The notes: generated by a model from the letters alone, not told the origin. A stretch of DNA of 64,000 nt from Bombella sp. ESL0385 (GCF_009725755.1 NZ_WNIJ01000001.1:868001-932000); one strand, 5' to 3'. Numbered from the stretch's first letter, positions 8,842 through 19,442 are shown. Numbers and translations: made by a program.

Positions 8842-9864
8842 GTGAGACAATTTTACGCCGCCTTTATGGTTGCAGCCTTCGCCTTATGTATAGGGGCAGG
8901 CTTAGGATATTGGCAGACAGCGAGCCTTACCGGGGTGCTTATGGGGGTAGAGGCTGTAGCGATTCTAGCCCTGATGGAAACTGCTGAATCCATGGATAAT
9001 GCGATTGTCGATTACGGTATTCTCAAAACCATGTCTCCACAATGGCAACGCCGTTATATGAGCTGGGGGATGCCGATTTCAGTTTTAGGGATGCGGTTTC
9101 TTTTCCCCATTCTGCTTGTGGCTATTGTCGCGGGGCTTTCCCCGTGGCAAGCGGCGCGTTTGGCGATGATGGAGCCGCAGCGTTATGCCCATATCATGCT
9201 CGGTGCGCGGGATATGATCGCCTCTTTTGGTGGGGCATTCCTCCTCCTTATCGCGCTGAATTACTTTTTAGATGATGATAAAACCCATCATTGGGTCACA
9301 TGGGTGGAAAAGCCAGTAGCACGGCTTGGTGGGGTCCCCGCCTTGCCTGTGGGGGTGACATTAGCGGTGCTGATGGGGGTAAGCCGTTTGATGGCCCCCG
9401 GGCATGACCCGTTAGCCTTTCTCTTTTGGGGCTGTGGGGGGATTGTTGCCTATATATTGGGCAAAGAAGTTCTCGTCTGGTTGATTGGTGAGCCCGGTGC
9501 AGCCCCCCTTATGATGAAGGGCGGTTTGCTCAGCTTCCTCTATCTAGAGTTTATTGATGCGAGCTTCTCTTTTGATGGTGTCATTTCGGCGTTTGCTATT
9601 ACGACAGACCCTATCATAATCGCCCTTGGCCTTGGTGTGGGGGCCATGTTTGTACGGTCTATGACCCTCTCCATGCTGAAAACGAACGCTTTGGCAGAGT
9701 ATGTTTATGTAGAGCATGGGGCGTTTTATACCATCCTTATTCTGTCTCTTTTGATGCTATGTGGCGTGTTGGTCTCTGTACCAGAATGGATAACGGGGCT
9801 GGTCGGGCTATTATTGATAGGCGGGGCCTTTTTGGCGAGTCTGGCGCATAAGCGTCAGGGGTGA
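8842..9864 (+). CDS. DUF475 family integral membrane protein (TerC-related)
   Basis: Polytopic membrane protein of 340 residues with about eight to nine hydrophobic segments. Two related acidic motifs are visible: ETAESMDNAIVD near residue 50 and LEFIDASFSFDGVISAFA near residue 235. This places it in the DUF475 group related to TerC proteins, for which metal-ion handling has been proposed but not settled. The start is GTG 8842, since no ATG is nearer the N-terminus until a Met nine codons in. It is divergent from rlmE. A second TerC-type gene (YjbE-like) lies at 45730-46383. Substrate and direction of transport are unknown. Confidence 0.8.
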   Translation: MRQFYAAFMVAAFALCIGAGLGYWQTASLTGVLMGVEAVAILALMETAESMDNAIVDYGILKTMSPQWQRRYMSWGMPISVLGMRFLFPILLVAIVAGLSPWQAARLAMMEPQRYAHIMLGARDMIASFGGAFLLLIALNYFLDDDKTHHWVTWVEKPVARLGGVPALPVGVTLAVLMGVSRLMAPGHDPLAFLFWGCGGIVAYILGKEVLVWLIGEPGAAPLMMKGGLLSFLYLEFIDASFSFDGVISAFAITTDPIIIALGLGVGAMFVRSMTLSMLKTNALAEYVYVEHGAFYTILILSLLMLCGVLVSVPEWITGLVGLLLIGGAFLASLAHKRQG

Positions 9865-9948
9865 GGGGGTAGAAACAAGGGAAAAACGCGCCTGCCCTCT
9901 TGCGCCGGAAAATGAATGACGTTAGAAACCCGACTGCATACACCGCCT

Positions 9949-10022
9949 TGGGAGATAGTTTAGCGGTAGAACTACCGGCTCTGACCCGGTCAGCCCTGGT
10001 TCGAATCCAGGTCTCCCAGCCA
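9949..10022 (+). tRNA. tRNA-Gln (anticodon CUG), copy 1
   Basis: Complete cloverleaf of 74 nt with encoded CCA. The acceptor arms TGGGAGA and TCTCCCA pair, the anticodon stem ACCGG/CCGGT encloses the loop CTCTGAC giving anticodon CTG, and the T arm CCTGG-TTCGAAT-CCAGG is intact. It reads CAG codons. A second identical copy follows 128 bp downstream. Confidence 0.95.
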
Positions 10023-10076
10023 TTATGAGGGTGTTATGTTTAGCAGGCCGTCTTAGAGCGGTCTCACAGTGCCGCT

Positions 10077-10150
10077 TGGGAGATAGTTTAGCGGTAGAAC
10101 TACCGGCTCTGACCCGGTCAGCCCTGGTTCGAATCCAGGTCTCCCAGCCA
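10077..10150 (+). tRNA. tRNA-Gln (anticodon CUG), copy 2
   Basis: Identical over all 74 nt to the copy starting at 9949, including the encoded CCA. The 54-bp spacer between the two genes is not repeated, so only the tRNA itself (plus a base or two) is duplicated. Both are probably made from one transcript. Confidence 0.95.
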
Positions 10151-10186
10151 GTTATCTTAGCTTAAATGATGCACAAGTTCGCTTAA

Positions 10187-10217
10187 CATACGCTTCAGAT
10201 TTGCGTATCAGCGTATG
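10187..10217. promoter_or_regulatory. Inverted repeat upstream of hemN
   Basis: CATACGC at 10187-10193 is the reverse complement of GCGTATG at 10211-10217, with an extra GCGTAT at 10203-10208 between them. It lies about 50-80 bp upstream of hemN and could be an operator or a leader hairpin. It does not match the FNR consensus TTGAT-N4-ATCAA. Function is unknown. Confidence 0.3.
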
Positions 10218-10265
10218 CCGCTGTAAGGGAAGGCTCCCTTCTTCAAGGTTGGAGCATGGCACGAT

Positions 10266-11654
10266 ATGGCTGCAAAAATCTCATCTGATTTAATAGCGCG
10301 TTATGCGGGCAATCTGCCGCGTTATACCAGCTACCCAACTGCTGTTAGTTTCACTGATGCTATTGGTCCGCAAGATGTGGCAAGCTGGCTAAAGGCTTTG
10401 CCGGCTGAGCAATCGGTCTCGCTTTATTTTCATGTCCCTTTTTGTGATGAGCTATGCCGCTTTTGTGCCTGCAATACGGCTGTGATGCGGCAGGAGGAGG
10501 GACGCAAGGCATATGGGGCGTTATTGCTAGAGGAGATGCGCCGCGTTATCGCCCTGATAGGGCAAGGCCGCCTTGTACGGCATCTTCATTTTGGGGGAGG
10601 GACGCCGACAACCTTACCGCAGGATGTTTTGCGGGAGGTCATGGCCGCTGTGCGTAGGGCGTTCCAGATAGCTCCAGATGCAGAGTTGGCTATGGAGATG
10701 GACCCGCGTCATGTTCCAGAGGGGATGTTGCCACTCTTGGCGGAGTTGGGGTTTAATCGCATCAGCTTTGGGGTGCAGGACCTTAACCCACGCGTACAAG
10801 AGACATGCGGGCGCGTACAATCTTATGAGCAAACTCTCGCCTGTGTGCAGCAAGCCCATGCCGCCGGGGTGCATGGGGTGAATATCGACCTCATCTATGG
10901 TCTGCCTTATCAAACGGTGGAGAGTGTGAAGGACACCGCCCAACGCATTGTGGCCATGCGACCAGATAGATTAGCTGTTTTTGGTTATGCTCATGTCCCG
11001 TGGAAGCAGAAACGCCAGCAACTCATCCCTCAGGAGGCCTTACCCGGTACGGAGGAGAGGGTTGAGCAAGCGGCGATGATTGATCACGTCTTGGTAAAGG
11101 CGGGCTATAAGCCCATTGGGCTAGACCATTACGCCCATCCAGATGATGCAATGGCGCGCGCTTATGAGGCCGGGACACTGCATCGGAACTTCCAAGGCTA
11201 TACGATTGATTCCTCACCTGTTTTGCTGGGGATGGGGGCCTCGTCTATCTCCATGACGCCAGAGGGATATTATCAGAATATCCCCTCCACAGCCGCTTAT
11301 AGCCGTGCTTTGAAGGAGCAAGACGGCTTGCCCATCGCCCGCGGTGTCTTTCGCACACAAGATGATCGTTGGCGGGGGAAGGTGATTGAGACCATCATGT
11401 GCCTCTCTGCTGTGGACCTTACCCCTTATATTCCAGAAGGGCAGGCTCTAAGTCAGGCTTTTGCTGCGGAGTTAGAGGCGTTACGCTCTTTTGAGGAAGA
11501 TGGGTTGATTCACTGGCAAGGGAATCACCTTAGCCTGACAGAAAAGGGCAAGCCTTTCCTCCGGCATGTGGCAGCGGTGTTTGATGCACGGCAGAAAGAG
11601 CTTGCCGCAAAGCAAACAGGCCAAGCGACGCCGCGTTTTTCGGCTTCATTGTGA
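10266..11654 (+). CDS. hemN: Oxygen-independent coproporphyrinogen III oxidase
   Basis: Radical SAM enzyme that decarboxylates coproporphyrinogen III to protoporphyrinogen IX without oxygen in haem synthesis. At 462 residues it has HemN length. The Fe-S motif C-x3-C-x2-C is at residues 60, 64 and 67 (HVPFCDELCRFCACN) with the additional Cys at 69 seen in genuine HemN. The second SAM contact GGGTPTTL follows, and the N-terminal RYTSYPTA region that distinguishes HemN from HemW is present. The start is ATG 10266 with GGAG about 12 bp upstream. It stands alone between the tRNA-Gln pair and guaB. hemB lies at 54251-55246. Anaerobic regulation is plausible, but no FNR box is visible. Confidence 0.95.
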   Translation: MAAKISSDLIARYAGNLPRYTSYPTAVSFTDAIGPQDVASWLKALPAEQSVSLYFHVPFCDELCRFCACNTAVMRQEEGRKAYGALLLEEMRRVIALIGQGRLVRHLHFGGGTPTTLPQDVLREVMAAVRRAFQIAPDAELAMEMDPRHVPEGMLPLLAELGFNRISFGVQDLNPRVQETCGRVQSYEQTLACVQQAHAAGVHGVNIDLIYGLPYQTVESVKDTAQRIVAMRPDRLAVFGYAHVPWKQKRQQLIPQEALPGTEERVEQAAMIDHVLVKAGYKPIGLDHYAHPDDAMARAYEAGTLHRNFQGYTIDSSPVLLGMGASSISMTPEGYYQNIPSTAAYSRALKEQDGLPIARGVFRTQDDRWRGKVIETIMCLSAVDLTPYIPEGQALSQAFAAELEALRSFEEDGLIHWQGNHLSLTEKGKPFLRHVAAVFDARQKELAAKQTGQATPRFSASL

Positions 11655-11754
11655 GATAGAAGGGCCATAGTGGCGGATTTTCTTTGCCTCCCTTTGCAGA
11701 GTGCGTTATGAGACCCTGCCAACGGCTTAAAACCTATCAATAGGGTTAAGCTGA

Positions 11755-13284
<1,530 letters not shown>

Positions 13285-13332
13285 GGTGATTTTTCCCTTT
13301 CCTGAAGGACGGAAACAGGGTAGGCGGGGGCC

Positions 13333-14646
13333 ATGACCCCCGCTGCTCGTCTCTCTGGTGCGATTGATCTGCTTTGTGCGATTCAAAATGCGCCTCATCG
13401 TCCGGCTGATGCCGTGGCTAATAACTTCTTCCGCGAACGCCGCTATATTGGTGGCGGGGATCGCAGGGCTATCTCGACCTTAGCGTGGGATGTGCTGCGG
13501 GCGTGGCGGCGGCTGCATTGGCATTTACGGGCAGAGTTACGGTACCGGCATGAGGATATTTCCCCACGGCTTTTATGCGCGGCGATGCTGCATTTTGTGG
13601 GGCAGCCTTTATCCTCCATTCAGGCGTTATTTAGTGGGGAGCGTTACGCGCCAGCCCCATTGAGTGAGCGTGAATATGCGATGCTGGCGGCATTAGAGGG
13701 CCAATCCATCACAGATGAGAAACAATCCCTCCCTGTCAGGTTGGAATATCCTGATTGGTTGCACCCTTATTTAGAGCGTGATTTCGGTGAGCGATTGGAG
13801 GAGGAAATGCGTGCCCTCATGGGGGCTCCAACGCTCGACCTCCGCGTGAATCTGCTGAAAGGAACGCGTGAGGAAGCCTTGCGCCGCCTTAAGCGGGAAG
13901 GGTTTGATGGGCAGCCAACGCCTCTTTCCCCTTGGGGGATTCGTCTTGAGGGCCGCCAGCCCGTTACCGCTGCGGCACTTTTTCGGGATGGTCTGGTAGA
14001 GATTCAGGATGAAGGGAGCCAGCTCATCGCTGCGGCGGTGGATGCCCGCCCCGGCGAGCGGTTGCTTGATTATTGCGCTGGTGCGGCGGGAAAGACCTTA
14101 GCTATTGCCATGACGATGGAAAATAAGGGTCAAATTGTCGCATGTGATGTCTCCTCTATACGGTTGGAGGGGGCTGTAAAGCGGTTGCGCCGGGCGGGTG
14201 TGCATAATGTGACGCGCCATCTCCTCAAAGAGGGAGATAAATGGGCCAAACGGCGGGAAGGGCAGTTTGAGACGGTATTGGTCGATGCGCCTTGCTCTGG
14301 TACGGGAACATGGCGGCGTAACCCTGATGCACGGCTGCGGCTAAGTGAGACGGATGTACAAGAGCTTTGCGTAAAGCAAGCCGCTATTTTGGATATTGCC
14401 GCACGGCTTGTTCGCCCCGGTGGTAAATTGGTTTATGCCACATGCTCTCTCTTAGGGGTGGAGAATACCCAGCAGATAGAGGCCTTCCTTAAAAGAAGGG
14501 CTGATTATCAGCGCCTTCCTTCAGCGCGGCGGTCTTTATTCTTGCCAGAGAGCTTGCGCCAAGATTCTGCCTTTGCCCTTACCCCCTATAGCTATGGGAC
14601 AGATGGCTTTTTTGTTGCGGTGATGGAGCGTAGCGCACAAAATTAA
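13333..14646 (+). CDS. RsmB-type rRNA cytosine-C5 methyltransferase
   Basis: SAM-dependent RNA m5C methyltransferase of 437 residues. An N-terminal NusB-like helical region is followed by the Rossmann methyltransferase domain: SAM loop LLDYCAGAAGKTLAIA, motif IV VDAPCSGTGTWRRNPD with the conserved PC cysteine, and motif VI YATCSLL with the catalytic TC cysteine. This pair of cysteines is diagnostic of RsmB/NOP2/Sun proteins. The exact target (C967 of 16S rRNA if a true RsmB) is not provable here. The start is ATG 13333. It lies 48 bp after guaB and may be co-transcribed. Confidence 0.9.
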   Translation: MTPAARLSGAIDLLCAIQNAPHRPADAVANNFFRERRYIGGGDRRAISTLAWDVLRAWRRLHWHLRAELRYRHEDISPRLLCAAMLHFVGQPLSSIQALFSGERYAPAPLSEREYAMLAALEGQSITDEKQSLPVRLEYPDWLHPYLERDFGERLEEEMRALMGAPTLDLRVNLLKGTREEALRRLKREGFDGQPTPLSPWGIRLEGRQPVTAAALFRDGLVEIQDEGSQLIAAAVDARPGERLLDYCAGAAGKTLAIAMTMENKGQIVACDVSSIRLEGAVKRLRRAGVHNVTRHLLKEGDKWAKRREGQFETVLVDAPCSGTGTWRRNPDARLRLSETDVQELCVKQAAILDIAARLVRPGGKLVYATCSLLGVENTQQIEAFLKRRADYQRLPSARRSLFLPESLRQDSAFALTPYSYGTDGFFVAVMERSAQN

Positions 14647-14761
14647 GCCTCTTACAGCCTTATTAGCGTGATGGCGGAGCTTTTCTGCCATGGAGCGTTT
14701 GTGTATTTATTGTGAGAATGGCTGATATTCGGCTACGCGCAATGGAGGAAATACGCTCCCT

Positions 14762-16612
14762 ATGGCCTATGATGTTCTCTTTGGTGTGGTGCTAACATTT
14801 GGAGCTGGTATGCTGGCGCAATGGGTGGCGTGGCGTCTGCACTTGCCAGCAATTGTGTTGCTGTTTGCTATGGGGCTGCTTTTTGGCCCTGTGCTAGGCT
14901 GGTTAAACCCCTCCGAAACATTAGGCCATGCCTTCCGTCCGCTTGTCTCTATGCTGGTCGCCTTGATCGTGTTTGAAGGCGGCCTTGCGCTGGATCTTCG
15001 TCAGTTACGCGAGGCTGGGCAAGGGGTTGCACGTTTGACGATGGTGGCCTTGCCTATCAACTGGCTCTTAGGCTCCATAGCGGCGCATTATGTTGCACGG
15101 CTGGAGTGGGGGCCGTCTTTTCTCTTTGGGGCGATTATCGTGGTGACGGGGCCTACGGTCATTCTGCCTTTGCTACGCAGTGCCAAGTTACAACCGCGTG
15201 TTGCTGCCTTTTTACGGTGGGAAGCGATTGTGAATGACCCGCTAGGGGCTATTCTTGCTGCGGTTGTGATGCAGGTTATGTTGCTGCATCTCGACCTGCA
15301 TAAACAGATGCTCTTTGTCCACACCTTGCCTGATATGGTTGTGGCGGGGGCTTTGTCTGTTGCTGCGGGGATATTGCCTGCTTATTTGCTCAGCTATCTC
15401 TTTACGCGGGACTTAATGCCGGAGCTGCTAAAGGTCCCTGTCATTCTAACACTAGCCCTGGTTATTTTTGAGGCCTGCACATTGGCGATGGAAGGTGCGG
15501 GGCTAATCGCCGTAACCGTTTTTGGCATGATGCTGACCAACTTACACCCGCCGGGGATGAATGATCTAAAACGCACAAAGGAATCCCTTGTTGTGCTGAT
15601 GGTCTCGGTATTGTTCATCCTCCTCGCGGCGGATTTGCATCGTGGGGTTCTGGCACGGCTCTCGGTCCCGATTTTATTGCTGACCTTAGTGGTGTTGTTT
15701 GTGGTGCGGCCACTGGGGATTTTCCTCTCCACATTAGGCACAACGATGAGCTGGCAAGAGCGGCTTTTTGTTGGCTGGATTGCCCCGCGCGGTATTGTTG
15801 CAGCGGCTGTGGCTGGGGCTGCGGGGATTAAATTGGCAGAGGCGGGGTATCCTTCGGCAGAGTTGGTGATGCCTGCAGTGTTTGCAGTCATTGCTGTGAC
15901 GATGATTTGCCATGGCTTTTCCCTCGGTCCCCTCGCACGGCGGCTGCATCTGACACTCTCTAACGAGCCAGCTTTGGTCATTCTAGGCGGTAATGCGTGG
16001 TCAACGGACCTCGCCGCATGTTTGAATGAGGAGAAAGTACCCGTCTTGCTTGTTGATACAACAGCGCAAGAGCTTATGCCTGCTGCACGGCTCGGGGTAC
16101 CTGTTTTAAAGACGGAACTCCTCTCCGCAGCCGGGCAAGAAGCTTTGGAGGAGCGGCCCGCCGATTATCTGATCGCGACAACAGGGGATGCGATTTATAA
16201 CGGTATGGTTTGTGGGCATTTAGCCCCTCATATGGGGCGGGAGCGCGTTTATCAGGTTAGCCCCGGTGTGGCACGGCTGGACCTCTATCGTGGTCTTTCG
16301 CGTGATGCGCGTGGGAAAGTACTGGGAGAGCCGGGATGGAACTATACGTTTTTTGATACGTTATTTAGTCGTGGTTGGCGTTTTAAGAGCTATACCGTTA
16401 CGGAAGTAATGGCTGATTTGTTGGAAAAAGAAGAAAACCGGATCGATCTGCTCATCGTACGCCGTGGGACGGGTATCTTTATACGCTCGGCAGAAGATAG
16501 GACTAAGACGAGTCCAGCTGCGGGGGATTTGGCTATTTCCATGTTCTCGCCAGAAGGGCAAGAGGCCTTTACCGGGGTAAAAGAGGAGGCAGAGCTACTT
16601 GAAGAGGCATAG
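14762..16612 (+). CDS. CPA1-type Na+/H+ antiporter with cytosolic C-terminal domain
   Basis: Integral membrane cation:proton antiporter of 616 residues. About twelve hydrophobic helices occupy residues 1-395, including the exchanger core VFEGGLALD and the motif WEAIVNDPLGAI with the conserved ND pair of NhaP-type carriers. The remaining 220 residues are soluble; they begin with ALVILGGNAWSTDLAACL, which resembles a Rossmann/TrkA-N-like regulatory domain, but the glycine pattern is degenerate. It probably exchanges Na+ or K+ for protons, useful in an acid-producing bacterium (inference). The start is ATG 14762 with AATGGAGGAAA about 10 bp upstream. It is followed by an orphan response regulator. 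Confidence 0.88.
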   Translation: MAYDVLFGVVLTFGAGMLAQWVAWRLHLPAIVLLFAMGLLFGPVLGWLNPSETLGHAFRPLVSMLVALIVFEGGLALDLRQLREAGQGVARLTMVALPINWLLGSIAAHYVARLEWGPSFLFGAIIVVTGPTVILPLLRSAKLQPRVAAFLRWEAIVNDPLGAILAAVVMQVMLLHLDLHKQMLFVHTLPDMVVAGALSVAAGILPAYLLSYLFTRDLMPELLKVPVILTLALVIFEACTLAMEGAGLIAVTVFGMMLTNLHPPGMNDLKRTKESLVVLMVSVLFILLAADLHRGVLARLSVPILLLTLVVLFVVRPLGIFLSTLGTTMSWQERLFVGWIAPRGIVAAAVAGAAGIKLAEAGYPSAELVMPAVFAVIAVTMICHGFSLGPLARRLHLTLSNEPALVILGGNAWSTDLAACLNEEKVPVLLVDTTAQELMPAARLGVPVLKTELLSAAGQEALEERPADYLIATTGDAIYNGMVCGHLAPHMGRERVYQVSPGVARLDLYRGLSRDARGKVLGEPGWNYTFFDTLFSRGWRFKSYTVTEVMADLLEKEENRIDLLIVRRGTGIFIRSAEDRTKTSPAAGDLAISMFSPEGQEAFTGVKEEAELLEEA

Positions 16613-16745
16613 CCTTCTGTTTTTAAACGGATTAGGGTAGTGTTGGTTGGTTAGTAGCAGTGCTATGCTTTTCAGGCTCTTTTTTGGGGGGATGTTGAGG
16701 GCAAGGCTGTAACTGAACTGTATTTATGAACAGGATTTTTGAGAC

Positions 16746-17447
16746 ATGAATACGCGGCACTCAATATTGATTGTTGACGATGATGATGGTTTAGGTTCCG
16801 TCTTAGCGGCTCAGTTGTCAGAAGGAGCGGCTTATCGGGTAGAGCGGGCAACCACGCTTGCTCTTGCAGAGGAAGTGTTGGGTCGTTCTGAGGGGCGGAT
16901 TAATATTGTCTTGTTGGATGTGAATCTTCCTGATGGTGATGGCCGGGAATTTTGTGCGGCATTACGTAAAAAGGGGTTAGCAATCCCTATTATCATCATG
17001 ACAGGATCTCATGATGAAGATGATGTCATTCGTGGTCTTGATGCAGGGGCGAATGATTATGTGGCTAAGCCTTTTCGCATTGGTGAGTTAAAGGCGCGTG
17101 TGAGAGCGCAGCTGCGTTTGTTTGAAAATAGCGAGGACGTTGTTTTTGATATTGGTCCTTATGTCTTTCGCCCCGCAAACAAGCAGCTTTTTGAGCCTAA
17201 AACAGGTCAGCGGATTCATTTAACAGAGAAAGAGACAGCTATCCTTAAATATCTCTATCGCGCAGGAGGGCAGCCGGTAGAGCGTGATGTGCTGTTGCAT
17301 GAGGTCTGGGGGTATCACGCCTCTGTAACGACCCATACATTAGAGACCCATATTTATCGCCTTCGCCAAAAGATAGAGCCGGGGCAAGGCCGAGCTGGGA
17401 TTTTGCTGACAGAGGGTGGGGGCTATTGCCTTAACCCTAATGTGTAA
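16746..17447 (+). CDS. OmpR/PhoB-family response regulator, no adjacent kinase
   Basis: Two-component response regulator of 233 residues. The receiver domain (about residues 5-120) has the acidic pair in VDDDDG, the phospho-acceptor Asp58 (VLLDVNLPDGDG), Thr86 (MTGS) and Lys108 (AKPF). The C-terminal winged-helix domain ends in the typical VTTHTLETHIYRLRQKIEP recognition helix and a GGGYCL hairpin. No histidine kinase gene lies beside it, so its partner is encoded elsewhere. The start is ATG 16746. It is convergent with xth across a strong hairpin. The regulon cannot be inferred. Confidence 0.93.
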   Translation: MNTRHSILIVDDDDGLGSVLAAQLSEGAAYRVERATTLALAEEVLGRSEGRINIVLLDVNLPDGDGREFCAALRKKGLAIPIIIMTGSHDEDDVIRGLDAGANDYVAKPFRIGELKARVRAQLRLFENSEDVVFDIGPYVFRPANKQLFEPKTGQRIHLTEKETAILKYLYRAGGQPVERDVLLHEVWGYHASVTTHTLETHIYRLRQKIEPGQGRAGILLTEGGGYCLNPNV

Positions 17448-17460
17448 GACGTTCTCCAAA

Positions 17461-17493
17461 GCAGGCTGGTCCTATCATGTTAGGTCAGCCTGC
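17461..17493. terminator. Bidirectional hairpin between response regulator and xth
   Basis: GCAGGCTG (17461-17468) pairs with CAGCCTGC (17486-17493), and inside it CCTA pairs with TAGG. It sits just after the response regulator stop and between two convergent genes, so it probably ends both transcripts. The T-run is weak on either strand. Confidence 0.6.
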
Positions 17494-17514
17494 ACTCTTT
17501 ATAGGGTGGTATTG

Positions 17515-18312
17515 TTAGAGGGTAATGTCCATCATGACCGGTGCATGGTCGGAGGGGGATTCCCAGTCGCGTAGCGCGCTGAGAACGGTGATTTTTTGCA
17601 TATTGGGGAGAATATCTGGCGTGGCCCAAATATGGTCCAACCGGCGGCCACGGTTAGATTTCTTCCAATCTCGGTTGCGATATGACCACCATGTATAGAG
17701 TTTTTCTGGCTCTGGGATGGCAGTACGCATGGCATCTTCAAAGCCTGTGTGCATCCAGTCTAACAGGCCGGATGTCTCAATGGGTGTGTGGCTAACAATT
17801 TTGAGGAGCTGTTTATGGCTCCATACGTCATGCTCTAGCGGGGCGATGTTTAAATCCCCCACAAGGATGCTTCTTTTAGGAGGATGGGCTGTAAACCACT
17901 CTTTTGCTTCTTCTAAAAAAGCGAGCTTATGGGCGAATTTTTCGTTCTCGTCTGGGTCTGGTATGTCGCCACCAGCAGGGACGTAGAAATTATGAAGATT
18001 CACCGGGCCGGAGTCTGTATGAAGGCGCGCAGCAACATGGCGGCAATCCATCTTGCCGCACCAATCAGGTGCATGAGATAGGGCGGGCTCTAACGGTATG
18101 CGTGATAGAATCGTCACGCCGTTATAGCTTTTCATCCCGCGATAAAGCTGATGCGGATAGCCTAGGGCCGTTAACGCCTCTTGGGGGTAGAGCGGGTCGG
18201 GGACCTTTGTTTCCTGAAGGCAGATGACATCAGGGGCGTATTCTTCGCTTAGACGCGTTAAGAGGGGCAGCCGGAGGCGAAGTGAATTGATATTCCATGT
18301 AATAAGACGCAT
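17515..18312 (-). CDS. xth: Exodeoxyribonuclease III
   Basis: AP endonuclease and 3'-5' exonuclease of base excision repair, 265 residues. The endonuclease/exonuclease/phosphatase fold motifs are all present: TWNINSLRLR at the N-terminus, CLQETK with the metal-binding Glu, YNGVTILSR, GDLNIAP with catalytic Asp and Asn, and WESPSDHAPVM with the catalytic Asp-His pair. The start is ATG 18312. It is divergent from the dipeptidase gene about 100 bp away. The call at family level is secure; separating XthA from close paralogues such as ExoA is not possible by eye. Confidence 0.93.
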   Translation of the reverse strand: MRLITWNINSLRLRLPLLTRLSEEYAPDVICLQETKVPDPLYPQEALTALGYPHQLYRGMKSYNGVTILSRIPLEPALSHAPDWCGKMDCRHVAARLHTDSGPVNLHNFYVPAGGDIPDPDENEKFAHKLAFLEEAKEWFTAHPPKRSILVGDLNIAPLEHDVWSHKQLLKIVSHTPIETSGLLDWMHTGFEDAMRTAIPEPEKLYTWWSYRNRDWKKSNRGRRLDHIWATPDILPNMQKITVLSALRDWESPSDHAPVMMDITL

Positions 18313-18413
18313 GGCTTTTGATCCCTCTTTAAACGGAAAAATTCAAGTATGATCTTGCGATTACGGCTTATTACGCCACATTGAAGCGTATAGCGAAGGA
18401 AGGGGCCTTATAG

Positions 18414-19442
18414 ATGTCTATTTTCATCATGGATACGCATATTGATATTCCGTGGGAGGAAAAAACGGCGGATGGCCTTCCCAGTTGGCACAAGCGTGAC
18501 CAAGCTGATTGCGCCCAGCGAGATGTAGAGCGGCGGTTTACGGTCCCCAAAGCGAAAGCGGGCGGGTTAGGGGCGGCTTGTTTAGCAGCCTATACACCAC
18601 AAGCAGGCCTTGATGAAGCTGGTCATGCGGCGGCGTGGCGGCGGGCGCAAGCTATGTTAGAGGCAATAGAGGATATGGTTCCCCATTATCTTGAGGGGCA
18701 GGCGGCTCTATGTCACACAGCCGCGCATATACGGCAGGCGGCGCAAAATGGGGAGGTCGCGCTCATCCCGGTGATGGAGAATGGTTATCCGATAGGAGAG
18801 GATGATAGCCGTATTGGTTGGCTCGCTCAGCGTTATGGGGTGCGTTATATGACCCTTACCCATAATGGGCATAATCTCCTAGCGGATTCCGCAGTGGTAC
18901 GAGAAGGCCCAGAGGAAGCACATGGCGGCTTATCCTCGCTAGGCCGCCGTGTGATTCAACAGATGAATCGTCATGGCATGTTGGTGGATGTCTCACATGC
19001 ATCGCGCAAGACGATGATGCAGGCTGTGGAACTTTCCGAGGTGCCGGTTTTTGCTAGTCATTCTTGCGTGCGGGCTTTGTGTGACCATCCGCGTAATCTG
19101 GATGATGGGCAACTAGATGTGTTGAAGGCGAGTGGCGGGCTTATCCAAATCACAGCCATGGGGGCGTTTTTAAAACGTGGCGGTGGTGGCACAGCGGCGG
19201 ATTTTGCGAAGCATGTGCTGTACGTTATCCGCCGGATAGGTGTGGAGCATGTTGGTCTCTCCTCCGACTTTGATGGCGGGGGCGGCATAGAGGGCTGGCA
19301 GGATGCTGGTGAGACCCATCAACTCATCCAAACATTACAAGAGCATGGGCTGGATGATAGTGAGATTCGCGCTGTGGCGGGTGAGAATATGCTTACTCTT
19401 TTGGAGAAGGCAGAAGAAAGAATGACGAAGAGTCAAATATAA
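18414..19442 (+). CDS. Membrane-dipeptidase family peptidase (M19)
   Basis: Zinc-dependent dipeptidase of 342 residues. The renal dipeptidase metal ligands are visible: MDTHIDIPW (His9, Asp11), VMENGYPIGED with the bridging Glu, DVSHAS and FASHSCVRALCDHPRN with histidines, and VGLSSDFDGGGG near the C-terminus. No signal peptide is evident, so it is probably cytosolic and cleaves dipeptides. The start is ATG 18414, with the purine-rich GGAAGGGG about 8 bp upstream. It stands alone, divergent from xth. The physiological substrate is unknown. Confidence 0.9.
   Translation: MSIFIMDTHIDIPWEEKTADGLPSWHKRDQADCAQRDVERRFTVPKAKAGGLGAACLAAYTPQAGLDEAGHAAAWRRAQAMLEAIEDMVPHYLEGQAALCHTAAHIRQAAQNGEVALIPVMENGYPIGEDDSRIGWLAQRYGVRYMTLTHNGHNLLADSAVVREGPEEAHGGLSSLGRRVIQQMNRHGMLVDVSHASRKTMMQAVELSEVPVFASHSCVRALCDHPRNLDDGQLDVLKASGGLIQITAMGAFLKRGGGGTAADFAKHVLYVIRRIGVEHVGLSSDFDGGGGIEGWQDAGETHQLIQTLQEHGLDDSEIRAVAGENMLTLLEKAEERMTKSQI

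Noticed and set aside
9949-10150. tRNA-Gln pair as an integration site for a mobile element
   Set aside because: No integrase or direct-repeat att sequence beyond the tRNA copies themselves, and the flanking genes are core.
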